The notes beneath the pieces are model-generated. The model saw nothing but the letters and a program-made list of their open reading frames with translations. It ran no database searches and had not been told where the DNA came from. From NCBI GenBank assembly GCA_016840035.1, contig JAEOTC010000031.1, forward strand, positions 1 to 64,000: 64,000 bases of DNA, read 5' to 3'. The DNA is from Candidatus Hodarchaeota archaeon (GTDB lineage Archaea > Asgardarchaeota > Heimdallarchaeia > Hodarchaeales > Hodarchaeaceae). Of the stretch, positions 11,101-18,496 are shown piece by piece (the first letter of the stretch is position 1; the number at the start of each line of letters is the position of its first letter). The position numbers and the translations under genes were made by a program.

Positions 11101-11218
11101 TAGTAGCTTCGTAGTCCAAGATAAAGATAGGTTGGTTTACCTGTTGATTATAAAGATAAGGCTGAAACCATGAGCGATAACCTTGACTTACCCAACGATC
11201 TTGCCCTGAACTAGCCAT
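5189..11218 (-). CDS. polB: Family-B DNA polymerase, epsilon-like, with intein
   Basis: This is a 2009-residue precursor, about 1472 residues after removal of the intein (933-1469). Proofreading exonuclease motifs are DIE at 219-221, GDRFDIPF at 334-341 and YAACD ending at Asp450. Polymerase motif A is DVTSMYP (Asp673). Motif B (KVPLNS then VYGLLG) is split by the intein. Motif C is ELDTDGVW (Asp1517, Asp1519), followed by a KKKY box near 1604-1607. ELDTDG and KKKY/KKRY are typical of eukaryotic DNA polymerase epsilon. Cys698, Cys701, Cys710 and Cys867 reproduce the C-X2-C-X8-C plus distal Cys pattern that binds an Fe-S cluster in that enzyme. Extra cysteines lie at 726, 736, 741 and 749. A Lys-rich linker leads to a C-terminal zinc ribbon (Cys1982, 1985, 1999, 2002). 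Role: probably replicative DNA synthesis; the neighbours give no further clue. Confidence 0.95.
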   Translation of the reverse strand: MASSGQDRWVSQGYRSWFQPYLYNQQVNQPIFILDYEATSRKDETYESTFDSDDTYSTRANRKIINGIQIYFLDEQHNKRSAFLRHAPYFYLLIAPALQSNQINRIIAQIQEMGENKVIAVSKEVCHDAADLTFLVKKDFLKVTVDHPRSVPSLRSQCEKIKGVVEWREADVLYNHRVAIDHNIRVGSWYQADISGGQIHQIEILRNKAPPELRILAYDIETVFDQTREPNPNRDAISMISLFTGETNHLIINDEVVETKDVSGIDIILKQKDADHSKPWVDWCKTGTELPSEIIIERVPVELKIFKTEQQLLHRFYEIIEDYKPDIIADFFGDRFDIPFLAVRSSNYNISLERRTGFKIKYKRQPNGQDKGKIDLRQNYSPASIDSVAGGGVIHLDAYLFNEKYSYLPKKDLGLKPSVEKKLKIIPIGREALFAIEESPVDAVGYAACDGYITYRYVKEIVLDFFISLGQMFPVPSSELLTRRAGSLDDLLIDAEDHHFNIVGRRRIEQKYIESFSPNLMIDSFAYTGGLVEARRSGIFRSDIFTEFIPDKNSLIELKPLIQDIITKNSKDIAKREMKNQFERRILEKFGDLSLSYTDDLELLLKNFKVALKKNGVSESLFEEKNDLLRGILEDLANIQTEGVENVVQETLSQVEKLIETTGPVQMRGVHVDVTSMYPSQIRQYKLQPSGIVPLSKCKECKHREKDDSCFFEGDWVIKLTARRPCKHRIKGSSKCDPSICTTKNESTCKEYEPEEATFGRIQEILTYNGKQTQAYRLKKKSGLIKIPLGKSYLGKNSTSIDPFKKIKRWLNQTVDATQLGIHLDKNHFDIFEDQPDDFHLPKNTYLSIDVRTKKITVLISVQSRVCQKAFNFVARIMDDFFITRVRHKFEAQRLKQVIQQKSMANQPVPPDMLRQQKFHDSTQLGMKVPLNSIFYDEPIVIIDEKGIQPVKIGDFVNRNLHSQEILSNSIKKGIKTFTFDNSGRIKIKDITHVFKHKTSHKSFLVTTENGRKVKVTEDHSVFVVEDNQDIVVRRGAELKRGEKLVIPKLFPPVPSKYRSVEINLIKLIDPSVLIKNNINLILKVRGGYFISKRWKTEIKILSKLVESKTKTAHKEIKRIFSDPRTATKNAKRLVKYDFIKDDGKYYSTNERSENYLSFLEIIIKKAKRNHHTESYDVPLIDVIEFIQFIPNEVFQEWEVGHYSGQFLKPLVPTEKLARYLGYYVSEGYRRIQRNSYDVNVCNNDKDIIQDMIQCASIFGDPTLSDNKNSTVVYVQSNNAVAYSILDSLGIGDDSKTKRIPNLVFNLPNEAKIQFLQTLIAGDGTIDYENKFIRYSTISDGLAFVDLPLLLLQLSVYQFTIKEETGTNYPIFRIKILQSIEGVAEFDYLLRKTSLDLVPSAWIPVNYSKNMSIGLFKEKGHTSKIVDSSIWFDHIKSIVEIETPEFVYDISVDETERFFAGHAYVGVHNSVYGLLGMRAGVRNASTPCAGITTKLSADLIHWVANQLESIGMVTELDTDGVWLWVPKDFPLDFQVTLSNPSEMDEKIYFKVSLIDKILNEKVVKAGFKNDNYWLNDGSTIKRTSKSLIQFEQDGPYDFQFVMGKKKYIVYNHLKQDNKWEEEEITGLESKRADFSKLQKHFQEEIIKAYLEDYHPENPITLEQIYQNAFKASDRIRTEVEGGNLDPSYFVKPKAINKDLREYKSKLPQVTAAYILKDLGYSIDPGIRIQMVNIKGNHVIPAQVFDFAFDKVKSVFIKHGICTLSFMLNELTSIEDIKQLVDTKQYLKDIYDPGRIYDRMIRFPMKNQQIQSGSQRTLNLEDIKEAEKQNIPETVLEEVSDSGGSSIVTKETKKPPRPVTITSKTRVQKNKRRKTRPKTQSLDAIFNFPKSPRPKKKVRKKKTEIEVNVVLDSQTVKPLMNSQKGSEAVETEEQIASKISSSIVTTDEIVELERAEIFTNGNTPKIQPLLSQEDSLSEDEIVCSQCGAFINISEVEEDGCVYCQSPKGIE
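6812..8422 (-). mobile_element. Intein with LAGLIDADG homing endonuclease inside DNA polymerase motif B
   Basis: The insert spans residues 933-1469 of the polymerase precursor, 537 residues. It begins with Ser933 (SIFYDEPIVI) and ends with His1468-Asn1469, followed by extein Ser1470. The splicing block B TEDH lies at 1017-1020, and the C-terminal blocks are near EFVYDISV and AYVGVHN. Two LAGLIDADG-type motifs, LGYYVSEG at 1221-1228 and LIAGDGTID at 1319-1327, mark a homing endonuclease. The flanks join to a normal KxxxNSxYG motif. All splicing residues expected of a Ser1/Asn/Ser+1 intein are present, so it should be active. The site is one commonly occupied in archaeal B-family polymerases. 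Confidence 0.95.
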
Positions 11219-11474
11219 ATAATCTACTCGTAGTGTTAAAGTGGAAACTAATCACTAAGTGTAAAAACTTGTATAGATTCCAATATTTTGGTTTTTTCTT
11301 AATTAGACCCTTTATTTTTCTTGAATTTAGATGGTAATTTATTTGAAAGATAGATGTATCAGGTATTTTTTAATTAAAGAAAATCCCCTTCATGGAAAAC
11401 CGTAATGACCTTTATGTAGAGCCGATTTAAAAAAGTACTTACATGCTTTAGTATTTAAAAAGGCAATGCCTCAG
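11219..11474. other. Intergenic stretch upstream of the polymerase gene, no gene seen
   Basis: This AT-rich stretch has no plausible reading frame or tRNA. It should contain the polymerase promoter (minus strand) and the upstream part of the plus-strand promoter at 11475. I see no clear repeat. Confidence 0.4.
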
Positions 11475-11484
11475 CTTTATATAG
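11475..11484 (+). promoter_or_regulatory. Strong archaeal TATA-like box ahead of a non-coding stretch
   Basis: CTTTATATAG fits the archaeal TATA consensus well, with transcription expected to begin near 11508. The nearest plus-strand gene starts 230 bases further on and has a closer TATA-like box (TTTATAAATA at 11626-11635). This first promoter may therefore drive a separate RNA or a long leader. Confidence 0.4.
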
Positions 11485-11504
11485 TCCTTTAATGGTGATA
11501 TAGG

Positions 11505-11605
11505 TCTGTTAGGAAAACGAAGTGAGTATCTATCAGAAGATACCTCCTGTCCTTGATTAATGGGGCACATTTTAAGAAGAAGATTAACCCCAGAAACCAG
11601 AATGT
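11505..11605 (+). ncRNA. Possible structured non-coding RNA or leader
   Basis: Downstream of the TATA-like box at 11475 the DNA has no reading frame but can fold. GAG-TATCT (11524-11531) pairs with AGATA-(C)-CTC (11538-11546) around a six-base loop, and GGGG at 11562 could pair with CCCC at 11588. I could not match it to RNase P RNA, SRP RNA, a C/D box RNA or an H/ACA RNA. This is a weak candidate based on promoter position and one good hairpin. Confidence 0.2.
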
Positions 11606-11737
11606 TTTAAAAATCCTAAATCTTGTTTATAAATACAATTAATGAAAAAGGAAAATCGTGCAATTTCTTGGACAGAAATGGTAAAACTTTAGAGATTATT
11701 TGGAATCTATCAAGTGATTGTAGGAGATCCAAAGTTT

Positions 11738-11998
11738 ATGCAGCTCTCAAAACTAATAGAAAGATATCGTACGGAAATTCTTGGGTTATTAGCAGCTTTA
11801 GTTCTGATTATGGCTGGACTGATTTTTCCAAGTTTTATTCCTGATCAAATTGATGCTCCTCCAGGATTTCAGGACATGACTTGGGTAAGGACTTTGATTT
11901 CATATTTACTAATAGGAATGGGACTTGTGAGCTTCTTTTGGCTTGTAATAATCCACCGTTTCATGGTTCACCGAAGTAAAAAAGATTATATGTACTAG
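11738..11998 (+). CDS. Small two-helix membrane protein
   Basis: An 86-residue protein starting at an ATG preceded by GGAG about 11 bases upstream; an in-frame GTG at 11714 would overlap that ribosome-binding site and is less likely. Two hydrophobic segments (around ILGLLAALVLIMAGLIFP and ISYLLIGMGLVSFFWLVII) form a hairpin, with a short basic tail. No family is recognised. A TATA-like box at 11626-11635 lies at a suitable distance for its transcript. The gene is followed 46 bases later by another small gene in the same direction. Confidence 0.6.
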   Translation: MQLSKLIERYRTEILGLLAALVLIMAGLIFPSFIPDQIDAPPGFQDMTWVRTLISYLLIGMGLVSFFWLVIIHRFMVHRSKKDYMY

Positions 11999-12044
11999 AA
12001 GATATTGAGAAATCCATATCTTTAGAAAGGCTTGTGATTCAGTA

Positions 12045-12452
12045 ATGACAAAAGGAAAAAAAACTAGAGACCCTCCCTTGTATGTAAATTCAAATGTTTG
12101 GAAGATCCTGTTGGAAATTGAAGATTTACGTGTTAAAGAACATAAACTAATCAGAAAATTATGGGGTGATCTGAGAGAAGACAGTACTCGTAGGGTTCAC
12201 AAGATGGTCTTTGAGCAAGCACTTCAATCAAATTCAGCCTTTCCCTCAATGAATGAAAAGGAATTGGAAAAGTGGATAACTGAAAATATATCATCAGTAT
12301 TCATTGCACTCATTGAACAAGGGGATATAATCGTTGAAGAAGCTGAACCAAGCAAGTGGAGGGAAGCTGGGATTGCTATCTACGACAAAATCAAAAAAAC
12401 CGTAATTAAAGAAGAAGAAGAAACTACCCCCAATACCGAGAATAATGATTGA
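12045..12452 (+). CDS. Small soluble hypothetical protein upstream of a DNA methyltransferase
   Basis: A 135-residue helical, charged protein with no recognised domain and a Glu/Thr/Asn-rich tail. It lies only 15 bases before the methyltransferase gene on the same strand, so they are probably co-transcribed. A link to restriction or modification is suggested only by this position. No cysteine clusters, membrane segments or catalytic motifs are visible. Confidence 0.65.
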   Translation: MTKGKKTRDPPLYVNSNVWKILLEIEDLRVKEHKLIRKLWGDLREDSTRRVHKMVFEQALQSNSAFPSMNEKELEKWITENISSVFIALIEQGDIIVEEAEPSKWREAGIAIYDKIKKTVIKEEEETTPNTENND

Positions 12453-12467
12453 ACTTGGAGATAGAGA

Positions 12468-15002
12468 TTGTCCTTTGAGTTAAAATCCAATATCGCCCTT
12501 AAACGGCATAGAAATTTTGCTTTAAATCGTATAAAGGATTTAATCAAGATTATCAGGAGGGAGAAATTCGGTAGTTTCAACACCAAATGTTCTTATCCTC
12601 CATTTTGGGAAATTCTAATCCTACAATTTGTCACAGTATTGCTAATCGAAATAAAAAATATCAATAAGGTGTTAAACCATCAATTTGAAAATTGGAAAGA
12701 AGTATTTGAAGAATTTAATGATCCAGTTTCTATTATAATCCAATTGAAAACAGTATTACCAATTTTGAAATCGCAGCATTGTCTAACTGCCGATTACTTA
12801 GGAAATAAGAATGAGTATCAACCAATCTTGAGGAATATTCCATGGGCTATCTATGCCGAGAGGATTACTGGAAATCACAAAATTGTGAGAAATTATATTT
12901 CTCTATACGACTCGAGTGATAATTCTCTAACCTTTGAGATCTTGGATAAATTACCTTCATTATTGAAAAGTTTTGACCACATAGATATCAAGAAATATGG
13001 AAGAATCTACACTCCATACTACTTAGCAGAACAGATTACAGAAAAAGCAATAAACCAATGGTATGATAATAAATTAAATCATAATCCAAGAAATGAGAAG
13101 AATTTGTGTCTTTCCCTGCTTGATCCTACCGTTGGAACAGGAACATTTCTTATTGCGGCAGGAAATATTCTATTCTCTAAGTTAAATAACAGCTTGACTG
13201 AGGAGACACCTTTAACGATTAAGACTGATATTGTAGAGAATTACATTTTTGGTTATGATAGGGATCTGCTAGGTATCGTGATAACCAAAATTAAATTGAA
13301 TTTGTGGATGTTAGATGATATCATCTCAATTTCTGAAGATCAGTTAGACCTAAATGATAACATTTTTCATCAAGATTCATTATTTGAGGATACAAAATCA
13401 GAACAGAATAGAGAAAGCCCGAAAATTTTCATTCTACCTTCCAAATCACGATTTCGTGATAGAATTCTTGACATCAATACGTTAGATTCAGAAATGAACA
13501 ATTGGTCGAATACTCACTATTTTATTATTGAAGGAATATTGCAGGATTGGAATGAGAATAAATCGCTTTTAGAACCCAATTCTAGTAAAAGGGTTTATTT
13601 TTCTGCTTCTGATTATTTTAATCCTACTAATTACACTTATATTGTTTTTCCAGACGGATTTCAACAAGAGAAATCACTTTCACTCAATGAACTCACTTTT
13701 TGGAGTTTTTTAGAAGCAGTTAATGAAAATAAAAAGAAACCCAACATTAAATTTGATATAATCATCGGAAATCCTCCTTATATAGCATTAACAGATTTAG
13801 CTATGATAACACGGTTATATCTCAAACTTTCATTCCGTAAAATTTATGATGGAAATTCTGATTTATCGTATTTCTTTATCAGAAGAGCTCTGCAATTTCT
13901 AAACTACAAGGGAGTTCTAGGGTTCCTGTTACCGAAAGCTCTTATTTCGAGTGTTCATGCACAAAAAATAAGGAATTATTTTTCTGAAAAAACACAAATT
14001 CTTGAGATCCATGATTTTGGAGATTACATGATGTTTCCCCAAATCAATATCAAAACATGTTTTCTCTTACTGCAAAACCAGAGTAGGGAAGAAAACAATT
14101 TTCTATCTGCCTATAAGTACTTTAAATCAGATCGATTGTATGTTAAGGAATTAAAAATTACACAAGACCATCTTAGGTCCGAAAAATGGATCTTAATATC
14201 GAGTTCAAAGATGGAAATCATCAGAAAACTCAATAGAATTTCACCTCATAAATTGAAAGACATCTCAGTGATAAGCAAAGGAATTGAGACGGGTTGTGAT
14301 GAAATTTTTGCACCTAAAACTCCCTACTTTTTCTCTAAGCATTTACGACTTGAATCATATGAATTTAAGCCATGGCTAAAAGGAAAGGAAATAAAACCCT
14401 TTACTATAGCACGTACAGGGAGAGAAGTTTTATATGCTCCAAAATCACAACAGGATCAGGTCAAAAAGTCCACAAGAGCTTATGAGTATCTCAAAGAACA
14501 TCAAAATGAATTAATGAACCGAAGTAGAGTGTATAAGTTCTATTTATGGAGAGAAGGAGACGAACGAAACACTATGGATTGGCAAAAAACCAAGATTGTC
14601 ACTCCATATAAAGGAAGTAGAAATTCATTTGCCATAGACAATCAAGGATGTCTTACCTCAAAGGATGTCGTATGGATCATCCCAAACAAGGCCTATTGTA
14701 GTAATGAAACCTTGCTAGTTCTGATTTCATTATTAAACTCATCGACCCTTACTTTTTACGCCCGTTGTACATTTAAAGATCTAGGTGGAATGTATGATTT
14801 CTATCCAGTTCAAATACAGAATTTTCCGATATTAATTCCTCCTGCAAAATCTCAAGAATATCTAGACCTAGTTTTCTTAGCAAAACAAGTATCTGCTCGT
14901 GAAAGTGTAAATAATCAGGGATTAATTCACGAAATAGATAAAATTGTGTATAAAATCTATGATTTGACTCAAAAAGAAATTTTAGTGATTGAAACTTCCT
15001 AG
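12468..15002 (+). CDS. N6-adenine-type DNA methyltransferase (Eco57I/type IIG-like)
   Basis: An 844-residue protein starting at TTG with GGAG eight bases upstream. Methyltransferase motif X is near IYTPYYLAE (180-188), the AdoMet-binding motif I is DPTVGTG at 219-225, and catalytic motif IV is NPPY at 435-438. The long spacer between motifs I and IV and the roughly 350-residue C-terminal part, probably a target-recognition domain, resemble Eco57I/type IIG or BREX-type enzymes. I see no convincing PD-(D/E)XK nuclease motif in the N-terminal 170 residues, so it may only methylate. It converges with a second methyltransferase 22 bases away. Role: modification of genomic DNA, possibly for defence. 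Confidence 0.9.
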   Translation: MSFELKSNIALKRHRNFALNRIKDLIKIIRREKFGSFNTKCSYPPFWEILILQFVTVLLIEIKNINKVLNHQFENWKEVFEEFNDPVSIIIQLKTVLPILKSQHCLTADYLGNKNEYQPILRNIPWAIYAERITGNHKIVRNYISLYDSSDNSLTFEILDKLPSLLKSFDHIDIKKYGRIYTPYYLAEQITEKAINQWYDNKLNHNPRNEKNLCLSLLDPTVGTGTFLIAAGNILFSKLNNSLTEETPLTIKTDIVENYIFGYDRDLLGIVITKIKLNLWMLDDIISISEDQLDLNDNIFHQDSLFEDTKSEQNRESPKIFILPSKSRFRDRILDINTLDSEMNNWSNTHYFIIEGILQDWNENKSLLEPNSSKRVYFSASDYFNPTNYTYIVFPDGFQQEKSLSLNELTFWSFLEAVNENKKKPNIKFDIIIGNPPYIALTDLAMITRLYLKLSFRKIYDGNSDLSYFFIRRALQFLNYKGVLGFLLPKALISSVHAQKIRNYFSEKTQILEIHDFGDYMMFPQINIKTCFLLLQNQSREENNFLSAYKYFKSDRLYVKELKITQDHLRSEKWILISSSKMEIIRKLNRISPHKLKDISVISKGIETGCDEIFAPKTPYFFSKHLRLESYEFKPWLKGKEIKPFTIARTGREVLYAPKSQQDQVKKSTRAYEYLKEHQNELMNRSRVYKFYLWREGDERNTMDWQKTKIVTPYKGSRNSFAIDNQGCLTSKDVVWIIPNKAYCSNETLLVLISLLNSSTLTFYARCTFKDLGGMYDFYPVQIQNFPILIPPAKSQEYLDLVFLAKQVSARESVNNQGLIHEIDKIVYKIYDLTQKEILVIETS

Positions 15003-15024
15003 AAGATTATTTACTTGAACTGAA

Positions 15025-17511
15025 TTAAGCAAGATAAGAAAAATCAGTTTGAGCTTTTTCAATACGCGTTCTTACAGTTTGTTGTAGTGTTTCATGCATG
15101 TGGGAAATTTCTTTATCTGAAAAATGACATAAAGTCTTGAGAAATCCATCTAATTCTTTTTTGGATTTAGGAGAGACATTTCTAATAAAAGAAATGGGTT
15201 CTAAAGTAATTACTTCTTGGAATGTAATCTCAAGAATTGAACTCAATTTCTTGAGAGGGGGAATTGGTATTTTTATGTCAAGATATTCATAAACTTTTAC
15301 ATCTAGTCCCCCCTCTCCCAAGTTACTCCTCCCAAGTAACTCAAGTTGCTGAGAAACGAAAACAGTATTAAGATATAAAAACAGAAACATCATAAGTTCG
15401 AAAGAATCTGGAATATCGTCATTCTTAGGAGTAATGCCATAAAATCTGGCATCAAAGTAATAATTCATGGGATTGTAAAAGAATGGATAACGATCATTAA
15501 TAGTCATTATGCAAAGTAAAGGACAATTCTTAAAATATTCCTTTGGTAAGGAATACCAGAATTTACGACTTGCGCAGGTTGTTCTATAAGCAAAAGATTC
15601 TCTCCCAACAGGTTTCCATGTTTCTCCCCAAGTTATGTAACTTCTGACTCCTGGGTGAAGTTCTGACTTTTTCTTCTTGGGTATCAACAGTACGATATAA
15701 TTTGTCTGTTCTTCATTAATACTAAACCCAGACACTTCTTTAGGAGATTTAATCAAATGATTTGGTGTCCAGAGATCAAGTTCTTTGTTATCAGGTAAAC
15801 TGAAATTTATCTGATCTTCAGACTTCTTTTCAACTGGATGCATCCAGTATTCCCTCTCTATTACAAAAGAATCAGCTTCAAGCAAAAATCCTTGTCGATT
15901 TAAATCCTCAAGTATATTTTTATCTTTGGGAGTTAACCACAAACTGGCATCATTTGAATTTATTGAGGAATCAAAGTATTTATTCGATTTTCCAGGTTTT
16001 CCAAGATAAAAAAAGTCATTTGCACCACTAGTGAATCCTCTACGAACTGATGTGAAATCTTTAAGATGTTTTAACTTGATTTTAGTGTTTTCCAAGAATT
16101 TCAAATAGAAATCAGGAGCCTTTGCGAATATTCCCCACTTAGGTTCCAATAAAAGCTTGTCTTCCTGAATAGAAAAGAACACACCATCTTTTATCTTAGT
16201 AAGCGTCTTTTCAACTCCCAGAGACGTAATGGTGGATAGATCCTCTTTGGAATTAACCCATAAAAACTTTATTTTGTGAGTAGAGGTATTTAGCGTTAAA
16301 CGTTGTTCTTTACTCTTAAACCTAAGAGAGACTATGGCAGTGTTCACATCAACCGAAGGAATCAGCTTTTTTAAGCGTGTAGATACAATTAGATCTATAT
16401 AAAAATATTCTACAAGAAATGTTTGGAGCATGGAACCATACTTAACATCCATCCATGAATTTGGGACTATAATTCCCATTGAATCTCCTGGATTTAGAAA
16501 TTCTGAGAGATAGAGGATAAAATAGATGTACAAGCTAGATTGACCAGAAATCTGGAGAGACTTAAATCTCTGTTTAAAATCTGAAATAATTTTAGTAGAC
16601 ATAATCTTCTCACGAATGACTTTTTTCTCCTCAGTAGATATTAACTCCTGACGAGTATATGGAGGATTCATCAAAACAGAAATAGGAGTCTTCGCACGTT
16701 GATGTAAATTGTCTAAGATCTCTTGACAAGTAAATAAATCTTTATTGTAAACACGAAAATTATTTGGTGTTTGATTAAATTTACTAAAAACTGTTAGGGC
16801 AGTTTCACAAACAAGTGAAAGCACTGGATCCTTTTCTATAGCAATAATTGTCTTTGTAGAGGACCCGCTAGAAGAGAAGAGTAATTCCAAGGTACGAAGT
16901 AGCATAACACCTGTACCAGCAGCAGGGTCGATAATGATATCAGAATCAGAGACTTTACATTGGTCAAAAATAAAATCCACAATTGGAAGTGGAGTAAAAA
17001 CTTGCCCTTGGATTTGCATTTGGTCTTGTTCAATAATTCTATCAAAATAGTACGGTAATTTCATCTGAGTGTAGTAGTCAACATTCGAGCTGTTCTGTTG
17101 TATATATTTAAGACATAATTTTGAAAGAAATTCATCCCTGCTGAAAAGATCAATGATTGATCTCAGAGGAAAAATTGGGGATTGGAATAATGGCAAATCA
17201 TGGTTTTTTTCTAGAATTCTCTCTAATATTCCAAAGATCTCACTGTCCCCAATTAAGTCTTCCTTTTCAATCGTTTTCAATCCTATGTTTAATAAATCAT
17301 AAATTAGAACTGAAATAAGAGTGGAAAGGGATTCCAAGTATTTTTCTTTGATATTCTTTTTATTAAAATTTGAATAAATTTGCAAAATATCATGTAGGGT
17401 CTGATTGGAGCTTGTAGATTTTATCAATTCGGTTATTATTTTAAGGATAGCAGGTGAAACTTGCTGTATAAAGTCAGAAAAGGGATCCTTTTCTCTAAAA
17501 TTCAATTTCAA
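15025..17511 (-). CDS. Second N6-adenine-type DNA methyltransferase
   Basis: An 828-residue protein. Motif X is near VFTPLPIVD (171-179), motif I is DPAAGTG at 195-201, and catalytic motif IV is NPPY at 282-285, so the motif order is that of N6-adenine enzymes. The N-terminal 150 residues are helical and the C-terminal 400 residues probably recognise the target sequence. It is only distantly similar to the convergent methyltransferase, so it is not a recent duplicate. The glycosylase gene lies just upstream on the same strand with 14 bases between, which suggests co-transcription. No nuclease motif is recognised in it or beside it. Confidence 0.9.
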   Translation of the reverse strand: MKLNFREKDPFSDFIQQVSPAILKIITELIKSTSSNQTLHDILQIYSNFNKKNIKEKYLESLSTLISVLIYDLLNIGLKTIEKEDLIGDSEIFGILERILEKNHDLPLFQSPIFPLRSIIDLFSRDEFLSKLCLKYIQQNSSNVDYYTQMKLPYYFDRIIEQDQMQIQGQVFTPLPIVDFIFDQCKVSDSDIIIDPAAGTGVMLLRTLELLFSSSGSSTKTIIAIEKDPVLSLVCETALTVFSKFNQTPNNFRVYNKDLFTCQEILDNLHQRAKTPISVLMNPPYTRQELISTEEKKVIREKIMSTKIISDFKQRFKSLQISGQSSLYIYFILYLSEFLNPGDSMGIIVPNSWMDVKYGSMLQTFLVEYFYIDLIVSTRLKKLIPSVDVNTAIVSLRFKSKEQRLTLNTSTHKIKFLWVNSKEDLSTITSLGVEKTLTKIKDGVFFSIQEDKLLLEPKWGIFAKAPDFYLKFLENTKIKLKHLKDFTSVRRGFTSGANDFFYLGKPGKSNKYFDSSINSNDASLWLTPKDKNILEDLNRQGFLLEADSFVIEREYWMHPVEKKSEDQINFSLPDNKELDLWTPNHLIKSPKEVSGFSINEEQTNYIVLLIPKKKKSELHPGVRSYITWGETWKPVGRESFAYRTTCASRKFWYSLPKEYFKNCPLLCIMTINDRYPFFYNPMNYYFDARFYGITPKNDDIPDSFELMMFLFLYLNTVFVSQQLELLGRSNLGEGGLDVKVYEYLDIKIPIPPLKKLSSILEITFQEVITLEPISFIRNVSPKSKKELDGFLKTLCHFSDKEISHMHETLQQTVRTRIEKAQTDFSYLA

Positions 17512-17525
17512 ACCTTCACCTATAG

Positions 17526-18236
17526 TTATCTATTAAGAAATGTATCTAAGGGGATAATTTTCGGAACAACAAGACGATAGTATTGACAAATCACATTCAT
17601 AGGACATAAATAGCAGTTTGGTTGTTTAGCAATACAGATTGTTGCTCCTAGATCCATTATTGCTTGATTTTTATTCCAGACATCTCCATTGCTAATAAAT
17701 TCTTCAGCAAACAACCATATTTTCTTTTCGAATCGTGAATTCTTTACTTCTTCCCAAAAACCAAAGATCCGGCTTAGCACCCTCTCAACATTAACGTCTA
17801 CAATAGCAGCGTTCTTATCATTCTTTTCAAAAGCAAAGCTCAAAATCGCTCCTGCGGTATATCGACCTACACCTTTCAACTCTAAGAGCTCATCAAGAGA
17901 GGAGGGAAATCTACCCTTCTTTTCGTCAATAATTTCTTTAGCGATCGCAAAAAGATATTCCCCTCTCCGGGTATATCCAAGTTTATCTGTAATAGATCGA
18001 ACATGTTGAAGCGAAGCTCTTGAAAGAGCTTCTAGAGACGGAAACGTTTTCAAAAATTCCTTATATATAGGAATTACAATCTCTACATTTGTCTGTTGTA
18101 GCATTATCTCACTAACAAGAATGTGATAGGGATCTCGTGTCTCTCTCCAAGGTAAATCCCGTCTGTTTTCTTCAAACCATTCCAGCAGAAGTTCGATAAA
18201 TCTGTGTAACGTATTAAGTTGCGATTCATTAAGCAA
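17526..18236 (-). CDS. MutY/MIG-like HhH-GPD DNA glycosylase with 4Fe-4S cluster
   Basis: A 236-residue base-excision glycosylase. Glu43 in SEIMLQQT and Asp147 in VDVNV match the catalytic residues of the MutY group. The helix-hairpin-helix is GVGRYTAGA (122-130) with Tyr126. Cysteines 201, 208, 211 and 217 give the exact C-X6-C-X2-C-X5-C cluster motif. Unlike bacterial MutY, about 350 residues with a C-terminal NUDIX-like domain that reads 8-oxoguanine, this protein ends after the cluster. It could therefore be a short A/G-specific enzyme or a thymine/guanine mismatch glycosylase of the MIG type. It sits directly upstream of a methyltransferase gene. Confidence 0.85.
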   Translation of the reverse strand: MLNESQLNTLHRFIELLLEWFEENRRDLPWRETRDPYHILVSEIMLQQTNVEIVIPIYKEFLKTFPSLEALSRASLQHVRSITDKLGYTRRGEYLFAIAKEIIDEKKGRFPSSLDELLELKGVGRYTAGAILSFAFEKNDKNAAIVDVNVERVLSRIFGFWEEVKNSRFEKKIWLFAEEFISNGDVWNKNQAIMDLGATICIAKQPNCYLCPMNVICQYYRLVVPKIIPLDTFLNR

Positions 18237-18496
18237 GTAGTTTCACTCTAATCAAATACACTGTAGGTGCGATGTAGATTCTTAAAAGATGAACAGTGAT
18301 ATAATGTTTATATGATTTACCTATTTTTTAATGGGAAAATCAGTATCCCTAGGAAAATTTTTCATTGAGGTACTAGGCGTAAAGTGTAGGAACTTTTTTC
18401 TAAGAATAAGGATTGAAGAGATTAAATACCGATAGACGAATCCTTAATAATCGAATGGCCTGTTTAGTGCTAAAAATAACGGGATGCTTGAAAAAA

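Noticed and set aside
11505-11570. H/ACA or C/D guide RNA at the foldable stretch
   Set aside because: An ACA follows the hairpin, but no lower stem or pseudouridylation pocket pairs, and no C or D box was found.
11623-11844. Open frame of 73 residues overlapping the small membrane protein gene
   Set aside because: It overlaps a better-supported gene with a ribosome-binding site and hydrophobic helices, and its own composition is not protein-like.
12045-18236. Complete restriction-modification or BREX/DISARM system
   Set aside because: Only methyltransferases and a glycosylase are visible; no nuclease, helicase, phosphatase or PglZ-like gene lies beside them.
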